From assembly GCA_964383465.1 (NCBI GenBank), contig CAYLGT010000001.1, positions 24,164-88,163 on the forward strand: a DNA stretch of 64,000 bases. Reading direction: 5' to 3'. The stretch's first letter is position 1. Every line of letters begins with the position of its first letter. The DNA is from CAYLGT01 sp964383465. Lineage in GTDB: Bacteria; Patescibacteriota; Saccharimonadia; Saccharimonadales; Saccharimonadaceae. The notes beneath the pieces are model-generated. The model was given only the letters and a program-made list of their open reading frames with translations. It did not search any database and had not been told where the DNA came from. Below, piece after piece: positions 1 to 7,883 of this stretch. The translations under genes were made by a program, and so were the position numbers.

Positions 1-2
1 GT

Positions 3-743
3 TCGCGTGTGCTCCAGCAGGGACAGGCCGGTCAGTTCGCAAATGACGCCGAGCACAACTACTCGTCCACCGACGAGGCGTTGACTCAGTTTGTCAGCAG
101 CGTTGTCGCCGCTGAATCTGCCGGGACACCTCAGGGATCTGACGGCTTCGGCTCGTCATCTGACGGAGGATTCCCGCTGGTTCCGATCGGCGGTTTTGCT
201 ATCTTGGCAGCCGCCATCGCCGCTGGCGTCGCGCTCTTCATCAACAAGCTTAAGCAGCGTGCTGCCGACAAGCGAGAAAGGGAAGAGAACAAGCAAGGGC
301 TTCCGTCCGAGCTTGAACCGATCGTCGCCAACATCCGGCAGATTGTCGGTGACATGGATGACCCAGACCTTCAGGGGATCGTGCTCTCATCACTGGAAAC
401 CACTGGACGCCTCTTTTGGCGGCTGCGTTTCCAGAAGAGCAATCGCATTCAAGAGATGACCTCGGCTTACGAAGAGCATCTCAAGAATGTGTACGCTGTC
501 ATCCAGTTCTACCTCGATGTACAGCAATTCCCGCAGGACCACAATCGACCCGACGATGCGATCGCCGACACCGTAACCTCTATGAACAGTTACGCGATCG
601 GCGTGCAGCAGAACATGAAGGAATTGACCTCGGGCGACTACACGGCCTTCCGAGTCAACACTCGCATGATCGAATCAACCGTCCGTGATGACACCCCCAT
701 CCTCAAAACAGAAAAGGAACGAGATGAACGTCGCAACCACTGA
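3..743 (+). CDS. XpaC-like membrane protein, 5' end cut by window edge
   Basis: The reading frame is open to the window edge, so the first GTG at 9 is probably not the start. Visible are an acidic, Ser/Gly-rich N-terminal part, one membrane segment (about residues 54-79 counted from position 9, LVPIGGFAILAAAIAAGVA) and a basic, helical cytoplasmic C-terminal part. It ends inside the next gene, which is a TelA homologue; xpaC and telA homologues are paired in Firmicutes and Actinobacteria, and that context supports the family call more than the sequence does. GC content and codon choice (AAG, GAG, GTC, CTC) are clearly higher than in the genes from 2.2 kb onward. Confidence 0.5.
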   Translation, partial: SRVLQQGQAGQFANDAEHNYSSTDEALTQFVSSVVAAESAGTPQGSDGFGSSSDGGFPLVPIGGFAILAAAIAAGVALFINKLKQRAADKREREENKQGLPSELEPIVANIRQIVGDMDDPDLQGIVLSSLETTGRLFWRLRFQKSNRIQEMTSAYEEHLKNVYAVIQFYLDVQQFPQDHNRPDDAIADTVTSMNSYAIGVQQNMKELTSGDYTAFRVNTRMIESTVRDDTPILKTEKERDERRNH

Positions 744-2055
744 AGTTCAGCCACTCGCCATCGACTTCGCCGCGATTCAGGGCGTGGACGATGGGAGTAA
801 GGGTTCGGCAAGCGCCGTTCTCGACCGAGTCGACACGAGTTCGCCGACCGCTCTGAAGAGCTTCTCGGCGCGCGCATCGCTCGACGAGGCTCAGCTCGAA
901 CAGGTTCGCGCGATCGCCACTCAGCTTCTTCCCAAGATGCTGAACGATCGCAACGAGCTCGAGATCTTTGGCCTGTCGGCCCTCGACAAGGTCAACGGCG
1001 GGGTTACCAAGATCCTCGGCACCCAGCGCGAACTCAAGCTGCCGGATGTCGAAAAGATCATCTCCGACATGGAGAGCTCCCTGCGCAACTTCGGCAGGAA
1101 GTACGACCCCTCCAACCCGAAGATGGTCGAGGCCTTCGACAACATCCGCAAGTTCATGGCGGGCGTCGCGGAGTTCTTCCTGCTCGGCAAGGACCTGCTG
1201 GCCGACCTCTACAACGACTCTCTCGACGTCGAGACCCGTCTCGACAAGTGCGCGGCCAAGCTGGTCAAGCACCGCGAGAACATGAAGCGCAACGTCATGC
1301 TGTGCGACGAGCTGTACGACGACAACGAAGTCGCCATCCAGCAGCTGATCGGCGTCATCGCCATCATGGAGCAGATCCGTGACGATGCGCACGACAAGTC
1401 GCAGCAGCTCGACGCCGACGCTCGAGCCCTCCCCGAGGGCAGCACCGAGCGTCGCAAGGTCGAGGAGGAGCGCACCAACACGATCGAGTTCGTTCAGGAC
1501 ATCGACATGCGTATCAACGAGTTCGTTCAGCGACTCTTCGTTGCTTACGCCATGTCGGCACTGGTTCGCAACATCCGGCGCGTCAGCTACGGACTGCAGC
1601 AGCGGATCTCTCTACTGATCAACCTGACGATTCCCGTCATGAAGCAGACCGTGGCAACCTGGGGGCTCATGCTCCAGGCCAAGCAGGCCGGCGAAGTCGG
1701 CACTGCCGTCGCGTCGGCGAACGATCGCGCACTCGACGCACTCGCCACGGCCTCTGGGCAGGTTCTGCCCGAGACCGCCAAGGCGGCCTATGTGCCGTCG
1801 ACGCGTCCCGAAACCATGATGAAGCTCACCCAGTCCGTGGTGTCGCAGAACGAGGGTCTCGTGGCCGCCGCGGAGCAGTTCTACGCCCAGAAGGCGCTCA
1901 TCGAAGACGCCATGGTTCGTGGCGTCGAGATCATCAACCAGTCCACTCAGGACACCGATGCCCGGCTCATCGAGCTGGTCAGCACTGCGCGCAAGCCCAT
2001 CGCTGAGCTGTCGGCGCCCGAGGTGCCGGACGAGGTCATGAAGCTCGCGGCATAG
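724..2055 (+). CDS. telA: TelA family (toxic anion resistance) protein
   Basis: About 443 residues, the usual TelA length (PF05816). It is all-helical with the family's long middle region (ERRKVEEERTNTIEFVQDID, then VRNIRRVSYGLQQRISLLIN and the IPVMKQTVATWGLMLQAKQA block). The ATG at 724 is chosen because AAAGGA lies just upstream; in-frame upstream ATGs lack a ribosome site. It overlaps the XpaC-like gene by 20 nt, so the two are translationally coupled. TelA proteins are linked to envelope stress and tellurite or lantibiotic tolerance, though the biochemical role is unclear. The gene is GC-rich and ends at a strong hairpin, which makes the pair the first of the foreign-looking cassettes. 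Confidence 0.85.
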   Translation: MNVATTEVQPLAIDFAAIQGVDDGSKGSASAVLDRVDTSSPTALKSFSARASLDEAQLEQVRAIATQLLPKMLNDRNELEIFGLSALDKVNGGVTKILGTQRELKLPDVEKIISDMESSLRNFGRKYDPSNPKMVEAFDNIRKFMAGVAEFFLLGKDLLADLYNDSLDVETRLDKCAAKLVKHRENMKRNVMLCDELYDDNEVAIQQLIGVIAIMEQIRDDAHDKSQQLDADARALPEGSTERRKVEEERTNTIEFVQDIDMRINEFVQRLFVAYAMSALVRNIRRVSYGLQQRISLLINLTIPVMKQTVATWGLMLQAKQAGEVGTAVASANDRALDALATASGQVLPETAKAAYVPSTRPETMMKLTQSVVSQNEGLVAAAEQFYAQKALIEDAMVRGVEIINQSTQDTDARLIELVSTARKPIAELSAPEVPDEVMKLAA

Positions 2056-2084
2056 GTAGAGCCGCCCACCTAGCGTGGGCAAAA

Positions 2085-2113
2085 GGGTGCGTCGAGTCTG
2101 ACTCGGCGCACCC
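2085..2113 (+). terminator. Hairpin terminator after telA
   Basis: GGGTGCG-TCGAGT pairs with ACTCG-GCGCACCC around a CTG loop. A smaller hairpin (GCCCAC/GTGGGC) lies just before it at 2064-2080, and an AT-rich palindrome (TTCTCAAA/TTTTGAGAA) follows at 2126-2144. Confidence 0.7.
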
Positions 2114-2165
2114 ACTCTCCCTATGTTCTCAAAGCTTTTGAGAATGTAGGCAGAGTATTTTTATC

Positions 2166-2185
2166 TGCTATACTTTGTATAGTAA
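2166..2185 (+). promoter_or_regulatory. Promoter with palindromic operator
   Basis: TATACT at 2169-2174 lies 13 nt before the ATG and is embedded in the palindrome CTATAC-TTT-GTATAG. The same 20 bases occur at 29432-29451 before the glutaredoxin gene, so a shared regulator is likely. Confidence 0.6.
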
Positions 2186-2187
2186 TT

Positions 2188-2997
2188 ATGGATAAGCTCA
2201 GATCACTTTCCACAAAACTTCGTCCAAGTCCGCAGATGCCGGTCATCTTTGTTGGCCATGGAAACCCTATGAACGCTATTCTCGACAATGACATCACACG
2301 TGAGTGGAGTAGGGTGGGTGCAAATTTGCCCGACGCTCAGGCTATCGTCGTTATCAGTGCTCACTGGTTAACGCGCGGCACCCACATCACCGACGCACCC
2401 ACACAGCCCATCATCTACGACATGTACGGATTTCCACCAGAGCTCTATGAAGTGACATACCCCGCAAGTGGTGACCCAGAGCTTGCCTTAGAGCTACAAA
2501 AAGCATTTCTCAACTATGAAGCACAACTCGACAGTACCTGGGGGCTCGATCACGGCACTTGGTCCGTCCTGAAACATATGGCACCTCACCCGACAGTTCC
2601 CGTGCTACAAATAAGCCTCGACATGACGCAGTCACTCGAAAGCCTGGTCAAAATGTTCAGCTTACTCAAGCCACTGCGAGAAAAAGGAGTGGTGTTCATC
2701 GGGAGCGGAAACCTGGTTCACAACCTGGGGCGTTTAAACTTTCAAAACGACTCAGTGTTCGACTGGGCGCTAGAGTTTGATGCACTCGCCACCGACGCCA
2801 TGACCTCCCATAACATAGAGCTCCTCACTAATCCTCGCAAAATGACCCTCGCCGCCAACCTGGCTGTCGAATTTGACGATCACTATCGCCCCATGCTCGC
2901 TGCTATGGCACTGCTCGACAGCAAAGAAGAGTTACACTACTTCAACGAAACCATCGACATGGGTAGCACCAGTATGCGTTCGTTTATAAGCGGCTGA
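2188..2997 (+). CDS. ygiD: Extradiol (DODA/YgiD-type) ring-opening dioxygenase
   Basis: A 269-residue class III extradiol dioxygenase (LigB superfamily) with the usual length of YgiD/DODA. Family marks are VIFVGHGNPMNA near the N-terminus (first metal His), VVISAHW (second His), LDHGTWSVLKHM (His of the active site) and GSGNLVHNLG. The enzyme opens catechol rings with O2 at a non-haem metal; in YgiD the tested substrate is L-DOPA, the natural one is unknown. It is monocistronic with its own near-leaderless promoter, has no catechol pathway around it, and is followed tail to tail by an unknown minus-strand gene. Confidence 0.85.
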   Translation: MDKLRSLSTKLRPSPQMPVIFVGHGNPMNAILDNDITREWSRVGANLPDAQAIVVISAHWLTRGTHITDAPTQPIIYDMYGFPPELYEVTYPASGDPELALELQKAFLNYEAQLDSTWGLDHGTWSVLKHMAPHPTVPVLQISLDMTQSLESLVKMFSLLKPLREKGVVFIGSGNLVHNLGRLNFQNDSVFDWALEFDALATDAMTSHNIELLTNPRKMTLAANLAVEFDDHYRPMLAAMALLDSKEELHYFNETIDMGSTSMRSFISG

Positions 2998-4059
2998 TCA
3001 GTTTTTTGTCTTGTAAGCGTCTAACACGTTTTGTAGTTCGGGTGTGATCCGAGTGTATGAACCATCTACCGCCGCCAAAGTCTTGACCGAAACAGAGGGC
3101 AGGCGCAAGTCCATGAAGCCATCTCTTCCGCTATGAGTGATCGTTGTATCTGGCCCACACTCCACTTCACCCCATGACGCTAGTTCGAGGTGTAAGAGTT
3201 GCTTGCGCATCGTATTTTCAAACTTGTCTTTAAGAGTCCTGAGCACACCCTTTGTTACCCCATTGCGCTCTGCGAAATCACAAAATTCGCGAACTGGTAC
3301 CATATCACCCTCTACGGCCGTATCCTCCGGGTCAACGGTGTCTTTTAGGCCCGAAGCAACGATGAGCGTGTCGAGCGCTCGACCAAGTACCCCGTGCATA
3401 CCATGTTCGGCATACGACCGGCCACTACGTAGTTCTTTTTGCAAATAGACTTGCAAACGTTCTTTTGTGACGGACGCCGGCACCGCTTTTGCCAGTAAAT
3501 GACCTCCCGCTTGCCCATTAGGCAATACTCCCGCGTAGCGAAACCTGGGATAGCGATGAATATCATACCTAAATGGCAAATCCATGGTATGAAGTACCTT
3601 TACGGCCGCCTGGTCGATTTTGTCCTCAGTTGCATAGCGCTTTACCTTGAGCCTCGACTCAAACGTTGGTGAACGCAGCCAAAAGGTACTTGGCCGGAAC
3701 GTAAGTAGCACTCGATCATCCAGTTCAGTGATGCTAGCTGTAGCGCCAGTTGCGAGCCAATCAAGGAAAGCATTTGCGAATTCGCCGTATCGTTTATCCC
3801 CAAACAATTCTTCCGAGGTGGCAACAATTTCTGCTGCGGTGAGATCAGTCTCAGTGGGCTGGACGACTTCATGCATCTCCCATCCAAGCGCACCAGCCAT
3901 CATCTGAATTGCAAGGTGCCCCTGTGTACGCTTGATCAAGTCATCCCCAGATGGTGCGACAATTCGCCACTCTTGGCGGCCTAGTTTGTCAGAAGTATCA
4001 CGATCGGCAGTCATGTGCATCATTATCTTTTGTGGGGCAGGTTTTGCAAGCAGCAGCAT
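2998..4059 (-). CDS. Hypothetical protein, 353 aa
   Basis: Family not recognised. The frame is soluble, with no signal peptide or membrane segment, and moderately charged. The first ATG (4059) starts MLLLAKPAPQ; two inner ATGs (about 4021 and 4012) are also possible and the true start is not fixed by a ribosome site. Base composition matches the native genes. It begins just downstream of a hairpin (4073-4105) that ends the broken gene on the same strand. Confidence 0.6.
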   Translation of the reverse strand: MLLLAKPAPQKIMMHMTADRDTSDKLGRQEWRIVAPSGDDLIKRTQGHLAIQMMAGALGWEMHEVVQPTETDLTAAEIVATSEELFGDKRYGEFANAFLDWLATGATASITELDDRVLLTFRPSTFWLRSPTFESRLKVKRYATEDKIDQAAVKVLHTMDLPFRYDIHRYPRFRYAGVLPNGQAGGHLLAKAVPASVTKERLQVYLQKELRSGRSYAEHGMHGVLGRALDTLIVASGLKDTVDPEDTAVEGDMVPVREFCDFAERNGVTKGVLRTLKDKFENTMRKQLLHLELASWGEVECGPDTTITHSGRDGFMDLRLPSVSVKTLAAVDGSYTRITPELQNVLDAYKTKN

Positions 4060-4072
4060 TTTGTACGTAATT

Positions 4073-4105
4073 GCAAAAGGCCTAGTGTTTCCACTAAGCC
4101 TTTGC
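4073..4105 (-). terminator. Hairpin terminator
   Basis: GCAAAAGGCCTAGTG pairs with CACTAAGCCTTTGC (one bulge) and, read on the minus strand, runs into TTTTGC. It lies between the broken gene and the 2998-4059 gene, both on the minus strand. Confidence 0.55.
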
Positions 4106-4119
4106 GACGTGCGATTCAG

Positions 4120-4845
4120 TTATGGCTGGAACCCCTCCGGCGGAAGCCAGATCTCGATAGCTTCGAGAGAATACGTTTCTCCCTCGGGAGCAGTCGATTT
4201 CTTCATGGTAACCGCATCGAAAACGAGAGGGCGATTGGGCTGGTGTGCCCAGTACAACCCATGCCTCTCGACCAGGTAGGAAAGGATGTGTTCTTAGCAC
4301 CTCAACAAAATCATCAACGTGAATACTATCGGCATGAAGTCGTTTATTACTTCTTAACCAAATGTTCGGTCTGTACGATATGGCCCATGACCGGCAATCA
4401 ACGACGCTACGCCGTTGAGAAATGGTTCTTCCTCGAAAAATTGAACCCACTGCGATGTGGCGATCACGCTGGGGCGAAGTATGTATTGTGTATTTGGCCG
4501 AAAATCCGCAAGCGGCTTACCGTCAGTGGACAGACCAAATCCTGTATCTGGCATACTCGCTCCATCGCCCATATATTCACTACCGGTGAACACATGCCAT
4601 CCATGTCCCAGTGTCCGAGTTTCGCCATTACTGATATTAACAATTGGCAGTGTTGGCACACCCTCAGATTTAAGCAGCTCAACTAATTCAGCCGCTATGC
4701 GTTCACCTTCACTCTTCCGTCGCTCTGCAGCTTCTTGACTCGCTACTTGCCTGGCACGTTCTTCAGACGCTAGACGTTCTCGCTCTCGTCTTTCATTTTC
4801 CACCTGAGATATTCTCGCCATGATGTCTCTACGTAGTTCACTCAT
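4120..4845 (-). pseudogene. Broken gene, two compensating frameshifts or in-frame stops
   Basis: The first 163 codons (4845 down to 4354) read cleanly from an ATG: a basic coiled coil (RISQVENERRERERL) and then a globular part (VPTLPIVNISNGETRT). The frame then hits TAA at 4354 and again near 4291, yet the same frame resumes as plausible protein (ILSYLVERHGLYWAHQPNRP ... IEIWLPPEGFQP, stop at 4120). Between the two stops another frame reads KRLHADSIHVDDFVEVL, which looks like real protein. Two opposite small indels would restore one gene of about 240 residues. Function unknown; sequencing error or decay both fit. Confidence 0.5.
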
Positions 4846-4957
4846 ATGACTACTCCTTATTTACGACCATATTATAAAATGAGTCTCAACAAAAAGAAAA
4901 TAAAGAGTTAAAGAGCTATCAATTTGTCGCTTCTGGCTGGGGTGGAGGGATAGCCCA

Positions 4958-5082
4958 AGTTTGATCACATATTACCTGGCTGGGGTGGAGGGATTCGAAC
5001 CCCCGAATGCCAGGACCAAAACCTGGTGCCTTACCACTTGGCCACACCCCAACGTGTCAGCCAGGTAATATACGATCAAACT
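4958..5082 (-). repeat. 24-nt inverted repeat enclosing tRNA-Gln
   Basis: Arms 4958-4981 and 5059-5082. In the minus-strand RNA all 24 positions pair: the only two differences (GUA against UGU) are G-U wobbles in this strand, but would be A-C mismatches in the other. The 3' arm includes the AGCCA end of the tRNA, so the CCA tail is sequestered by the leader. Confidence 0.75.
4977..5051 (-). tRNA. tRNA-Gln (TTG)
   Basis: A complete cloverleaf read on the minus strand: acceptor starting TGGGGTG and ending CACCCCA, D arm GGCCAAGTGGTAAGGC, anticodon arm CCAGG-TTTTGGT-CCTGG (anticodon TTG), T arm GGGGGTTCGAATCCCTC-like and an encoded CCA. The standard initial UGGGG of bacterial tRNA-Gln is present. 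Confidence 0.93.
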
Positions 5083-5251
5083 CTAGTATAAATTGTTAAA
5101 CTGGCTTCGAGCTACCTTTAGTCACCCGGACTGCCAGGACATAGTTAATTGACATGTGCCTTGGCAAGCTCCGCCTGCCCACGGAAGTTTCATGTATGCA
5201 ACCAGTTGCATCCTGAAACATTCTCTTGCGAATAGTCACTGACTATTCTCA
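5083..5251. other. Non-coding stretch inside the nested tRNA-Gln locus
   Basis: No ORF. It holds short stems: GAATAGTCA/TGACTATTC, GTTTCA/TGAAAC around ATGCAA/TTGCAT, and pieces (TGCCAGGAC, GTGCCTTGGC) that resemble the tRNA-Gln anticodon and D regions. Confidence 0.5.
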
Positions 5252-5307
5252 CACTTGGCCACACCCCAATGTGTGCGCCAGAAGTATTTCTGGTTTAACC
5301 TGTGAGA

Positions 5308-6264
5308 TTATACCATATACCGACCGATGAACGGCAGTCGCTGCCACCAGTGTTTGGGGTGACGTGCCCGATAGTGCCGAAAGCCACGCTGCACAGCGAA
5401 CATTCCAACCGCCACCACAACTACAGCTGCGAGTACGTCAAACACGTAGTGCTCACCCAGATAGACCACCCCGATCCACATGGCGAGAGGGTACAGGAGT
5501 ATCCACCAAACTTTTCTGAGCCCAAAAGCTCGTATAACAAACAGAGCCGAAATGAGTGGGTAGGCAGAGTGAAGCGACGGCACGGCCGCAACAGCATTCG
5601 GCGAAATGCTCTTGTAGAGCTCAGAGAAGTTATTGACGCCTATAGCCGCCCAGACATCGCTTGAAATCCGGTGAAAAGGATCGTTTATATAGCTCATCTG
5701 GCTCGCCAGCCATGGTGGCGCAGCAGGAAAGAGCAGGTAAACAAAAAACGCCAAAAAGCTGATTCCCACCACTGACCAGACATAGGGCCAGTACAGACGT
5801 GGAGCTTTCTTCCAAAGTACCAAGCCGACGATCACCGGAGTTACGAAATGAATCATATACAGTGCGTAAAAGAAGAAGTCGTACCATGACACGTGTCCAT
5901 GCCACAGCCAGCGCTGTAGTTCAACCGTCGGCAGGTGTCCGGCAAACAGCCACTTGTCGAAGTTAATCATCTCGACGTAGTGAACGTGGGTGTTCAGATC
6001 ATCAGCTAGACCACGCATACTGTCATACACCACGAGAAGTCCCAGAAACGGCACAAATCGAACCAGAAACTCCCTCGTACTCCCAAACACGACCCCGACT
6101 ATGAGGAGAGCTACAAGGAGTGTGTCAGGCGTCCAAATGCTCGGTTTCAAAAAAAGTATGGCGACGGCAAGAAGCACTACGGTCCAGCGTAGCGCAAACC
6201 GCGACCTGTCTCGGTTGTACTCCTTCTCGAGCGCCCCCAGCGCTTTTTGTATGTACTGTTTCAC
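5308..6264 (-). CDS. PAP2 superfamily integral membrane protein
   Basis: A 318-residue membrane protein with about six to seven transmembrane segments. The PAP2_3/AUR1-like active site is visible: AVPSLHSAYPLI (residues about 225-236, first His) and LGEHYVFDVLAA (about 265-276, second His with Asp). Such enzymes dephosphorylate or transfer lipid-linked phosphate groups in the membrane, for instance phosphatidic acid or polyprenyl phosphates; the substrate cannot be read here. The N-terminus has a basic cytoplasmic start (KEYNRDRSRFALRW). It is transcribed alone, divergent from lemA. Confidence 0.8.
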   Translation of the reverse strand: MKQYIQKALGALEKEYNRDRSRFALRWTVVLLAVAILFLKPSIWTPDTLLVALLIVGVVFGSTREFLVRFVPFLGLLVVYDSMRGLADDLNTHVHYVEMINFDKWLFAGHLPTVELQRWLWHGHVSWYDFFFYALYMIHFVTPVIVGLVLWKKAPRLYWPYVWSVVGISFLAFFVYLLFPAAPPWLASQMSYINDPFHRISSDVWAAIGVNNFSELYKSISPNAVAAVPSLHSAYPLISALFVIRAFGLRKVWWILLYPLAMWIGVVYLGEHYVFDVLAAVVVVAVGMFAVQRGFRHYRARHPKHWWQRLPFIGRYMV

Positions 6265-6350
6265 GTTCTCACTAGTCTAGCGCACGCAGCCAGTAGTACA
6301 AATACTTCGCCCGTCGTATACTTATAAGTACTAAATGAGGAGAGAGTATC

Positions 6351-6956
6351 GTGAGTAAAACTTGGAAAATTGTCCTGGCTGCTGTTGGTGCAGTTCTACT
6401 GTTCATCGTCCTGCCGGTGCTGGGCAGCTACAACGGGCTCGTCAACGAACGAGAGAGTGTACGTGGGCAGATAAACAACCTGCAGAGCCAGTATCAGCGA
6501 CGAAGTGACTTAGTACCAAACCTGGTTAACACCGTCAAAGGTTCGGCAAACTTCGAGCAGAGCACTCTGACCGCAGTCGTCGAAGCTCGCGCCAAAGCCA
6601 CTAAAACTACCATCGACGTCGCCAACGCCACACCCGAGCAGCTCACTGCGTTTCAAAACGCCCAGGGTGAGCTGAGCAGCGCTCTTTCTCGGCTACTTGT
6701 TTCTGTTGAAGCTTACCCAGAGATCAAAAGTACCGCAGCCTTTCAGGACCTCCAGTCACAGCTCGAGGGAACTGAAAACCGCATCCAGGTCGCCAGGAGT
6801 GACTATGGAAAAGCAGTTCAGGCGTACAACGCGCGCATCCAACGCTTCCCAACGAACATCACCGCAGGCATCTTCAACTTTGACGCATTCCCATACTTCA
6901 CGGCAGATGCTGGAAGTGAAAAAGCTCCAACTGTAGACTTCGGTAACGGACAGTAA
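6351..6956 (+). CDS. lemA: LemA family protein
   Basis: A 201-residue protein with an N-terminal membrane anchor (residues 6-25) and the LemA helical domain (YNGLVNERESVRGQINNLQS, then RRSDLVPNLVNTVKGSANFE). The GTG start at 6351 is preceded by GAGGAGAG, and TATACT lies near 6316. LemA proteins are widespread envelope proteins of unknown function, usually next to a TPM-domain protein, as here: the next start is 2 nt after this stop. Confidence 0.92.
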   Translation: MSKTWKIVLAAVGAVLLFIVLPVLGSYNGLVNERESVRGQINNLQSQYQRRSDLVPNLVNTVKGSANFEQSTLTAVVEARAKATKTTIDVANATPEQLTAFQNAQGELSSALSRLLVSVEAYPEIKSTAAFQDLQSQLEGTENRIQVARSDYGKAVQAYNARIQRFPTNITAGIFNFDAFPYFTADAGSEKAPTVDFGNGQ

Positions 6957-6958
6957 CC

Positions 6959-7882
6959 ATGCGTCGGCTCGCGCTGCTTGTCGCCGCTACCTGTAGCGTA
7001 CTCTACGCTATGGGTAGCGTAGTCATGGCCGAGATGAAAGTCCCGCCAAAGCCCGAAAATGGTGGCTATGTTCGCGACGAAACGAGCACACTGAGCAGCG
7101 CAGAAATTCAGAACCTCAACGAAAAGATCCAGGGCTACCGTGAGCGAACTGGCGTGCAGCTGGCTGTGCTCATGGTGCCGACGATTACCGACGACTACCT
7201 GGAAAACTTCAGCCTGAACGTAGCGCGCACTTGGGGGGTAGGTGAAGCAGGCAAAAATAACGGCGCGCTGCTACTCATTGCCAAGAACGACCGCAAACTC
7301 CGCATCGAAGTTGGCAGCGGCCTGGAAGGAGACCTCACCGACGTTCGGGCCAGCCGGATCATACGTGACCGCATAACCCCACAGTTCAAAAAAGGCGACT
7401 TCTATCGCGGCATCATCGACGGACTTGACGGCATGTCACTTGCTATCGGTGGTGCACCTGACGCACTCCTCACGAACGACCAAACCAGTACCGGATTTTG
7501 GGGCAATGTGGAGGATATCGTCACTGGCATCTTCTTTGTTGGCTTTTTCGGCATCACCTGGCTCGGCGCCATCCTTGGGCGCAGTGAGCGTTGGTGGCCC
7601 GGAGGAATCATAGGAGGGGTCGCAGGATCAGGGGCGGGCTATTTGCTGGCGCAGGGCAGCGTCATGGCCGCGCTTATCTCGGGCGGTGTGTTGGCCGTCA
7701 TCGGACTCATGTTTGACTTTCTCGTTAGTAAAAACTTTCGCTCTGCCGTAAAAAGTGGCGGCAGTCCTGCGTGGTGGGCGGGCGGGACAACCATCGGCCC
7801 CGGTAGCTCAGGCGGCAGCAGTGGCTTTGGTGGTTTTGGTGGCGGTGGCTTTTCGGGCGGCGGTAGCAGCGGCAGCTGGTAA
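6959..7882 (+). CDS. TPM-domain membrane protein (YgcG family)
   Basis: A signal peptide (residues 1-24) precedes a TPM/repair_PSII_Psb32 domain (about 30-165; SSAEIQNLNEKIQGYRERTG, LLIAKNDRKLRIEVGSGLEG), then two membrane segments and a Gly/Ser-rich tail (GFGGFGGGGFSGGGSSGSW), typical for YgcG-like proteins. It is translationally coupled to lemA. The pair is thought to act at the envelope; no enzyme activity can be asserted. Confidence 0.9.
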   Translation: MRRLALLVAATCSVLYAMGSVVMAEMKVPPKPENGGYVRDETSTLSSAEIQNLNEKIQGYRERTGVQLAVLMVPTITDDYLENFSLNVARTWGVGEAGKNNGALLLIAKNDRKLRIEVGSGLEGDLTDVRASRIIRDRITPQFKKGDFYRGIIDGLDGMSLAIGGAPDALLTNDQTSTGFWGNVEDIVTGIFFVGFFGITWLGAILGRSERWWPGGIIGGVAGSGAGYLLAQGSVMAALISGGVLAVIGLMFDFLVSKNFRSAVKSGGSPAWWAGGTTIGPGSSGGSSGFGGFGGGGFSGGGSSGSW

Positions 7883-7883
7883 G

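Larger units (their letters stand above)
4930..5284 (-). repeat. Nested tRNA-Gln locus: split outer tRNA-like sequence around an intact tRNA
   Basis: On the minus strand the order is: copy of the leader and 5' part of tRNA-Gln (5284-5252), about 170 bp of small hairpins (for example GAATAGTCA/TGACTATTC at 5230-5249), a 24-nt inverted repeat, the intact tRNA-Gln, the matching repeat, then a copy of the tRNA 3' end (4950-4934). The outer copy's leader CTTCTGGC (5284-5277) pairs perfectly with its own trailer GCCAGAAG (4937-4930), so both ends belong to one transcript. Pieces resembling the anticodon arm lie between. Confidence 0.6.

Noticed and set aside
703..1392. 229-codon minus-strand ORF inside telA
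   Set aside because: Mirror frame of a GC-rich gene; TelA is recognisable on the plus strand.
5083..5251. Group I intron inside the outer tRNA-Gln
   Set aside because: A GACTAAAGG string resembles part of the P7 region, but the remaining core elements were not found, and the insertion is not at an anticodon-loop site.
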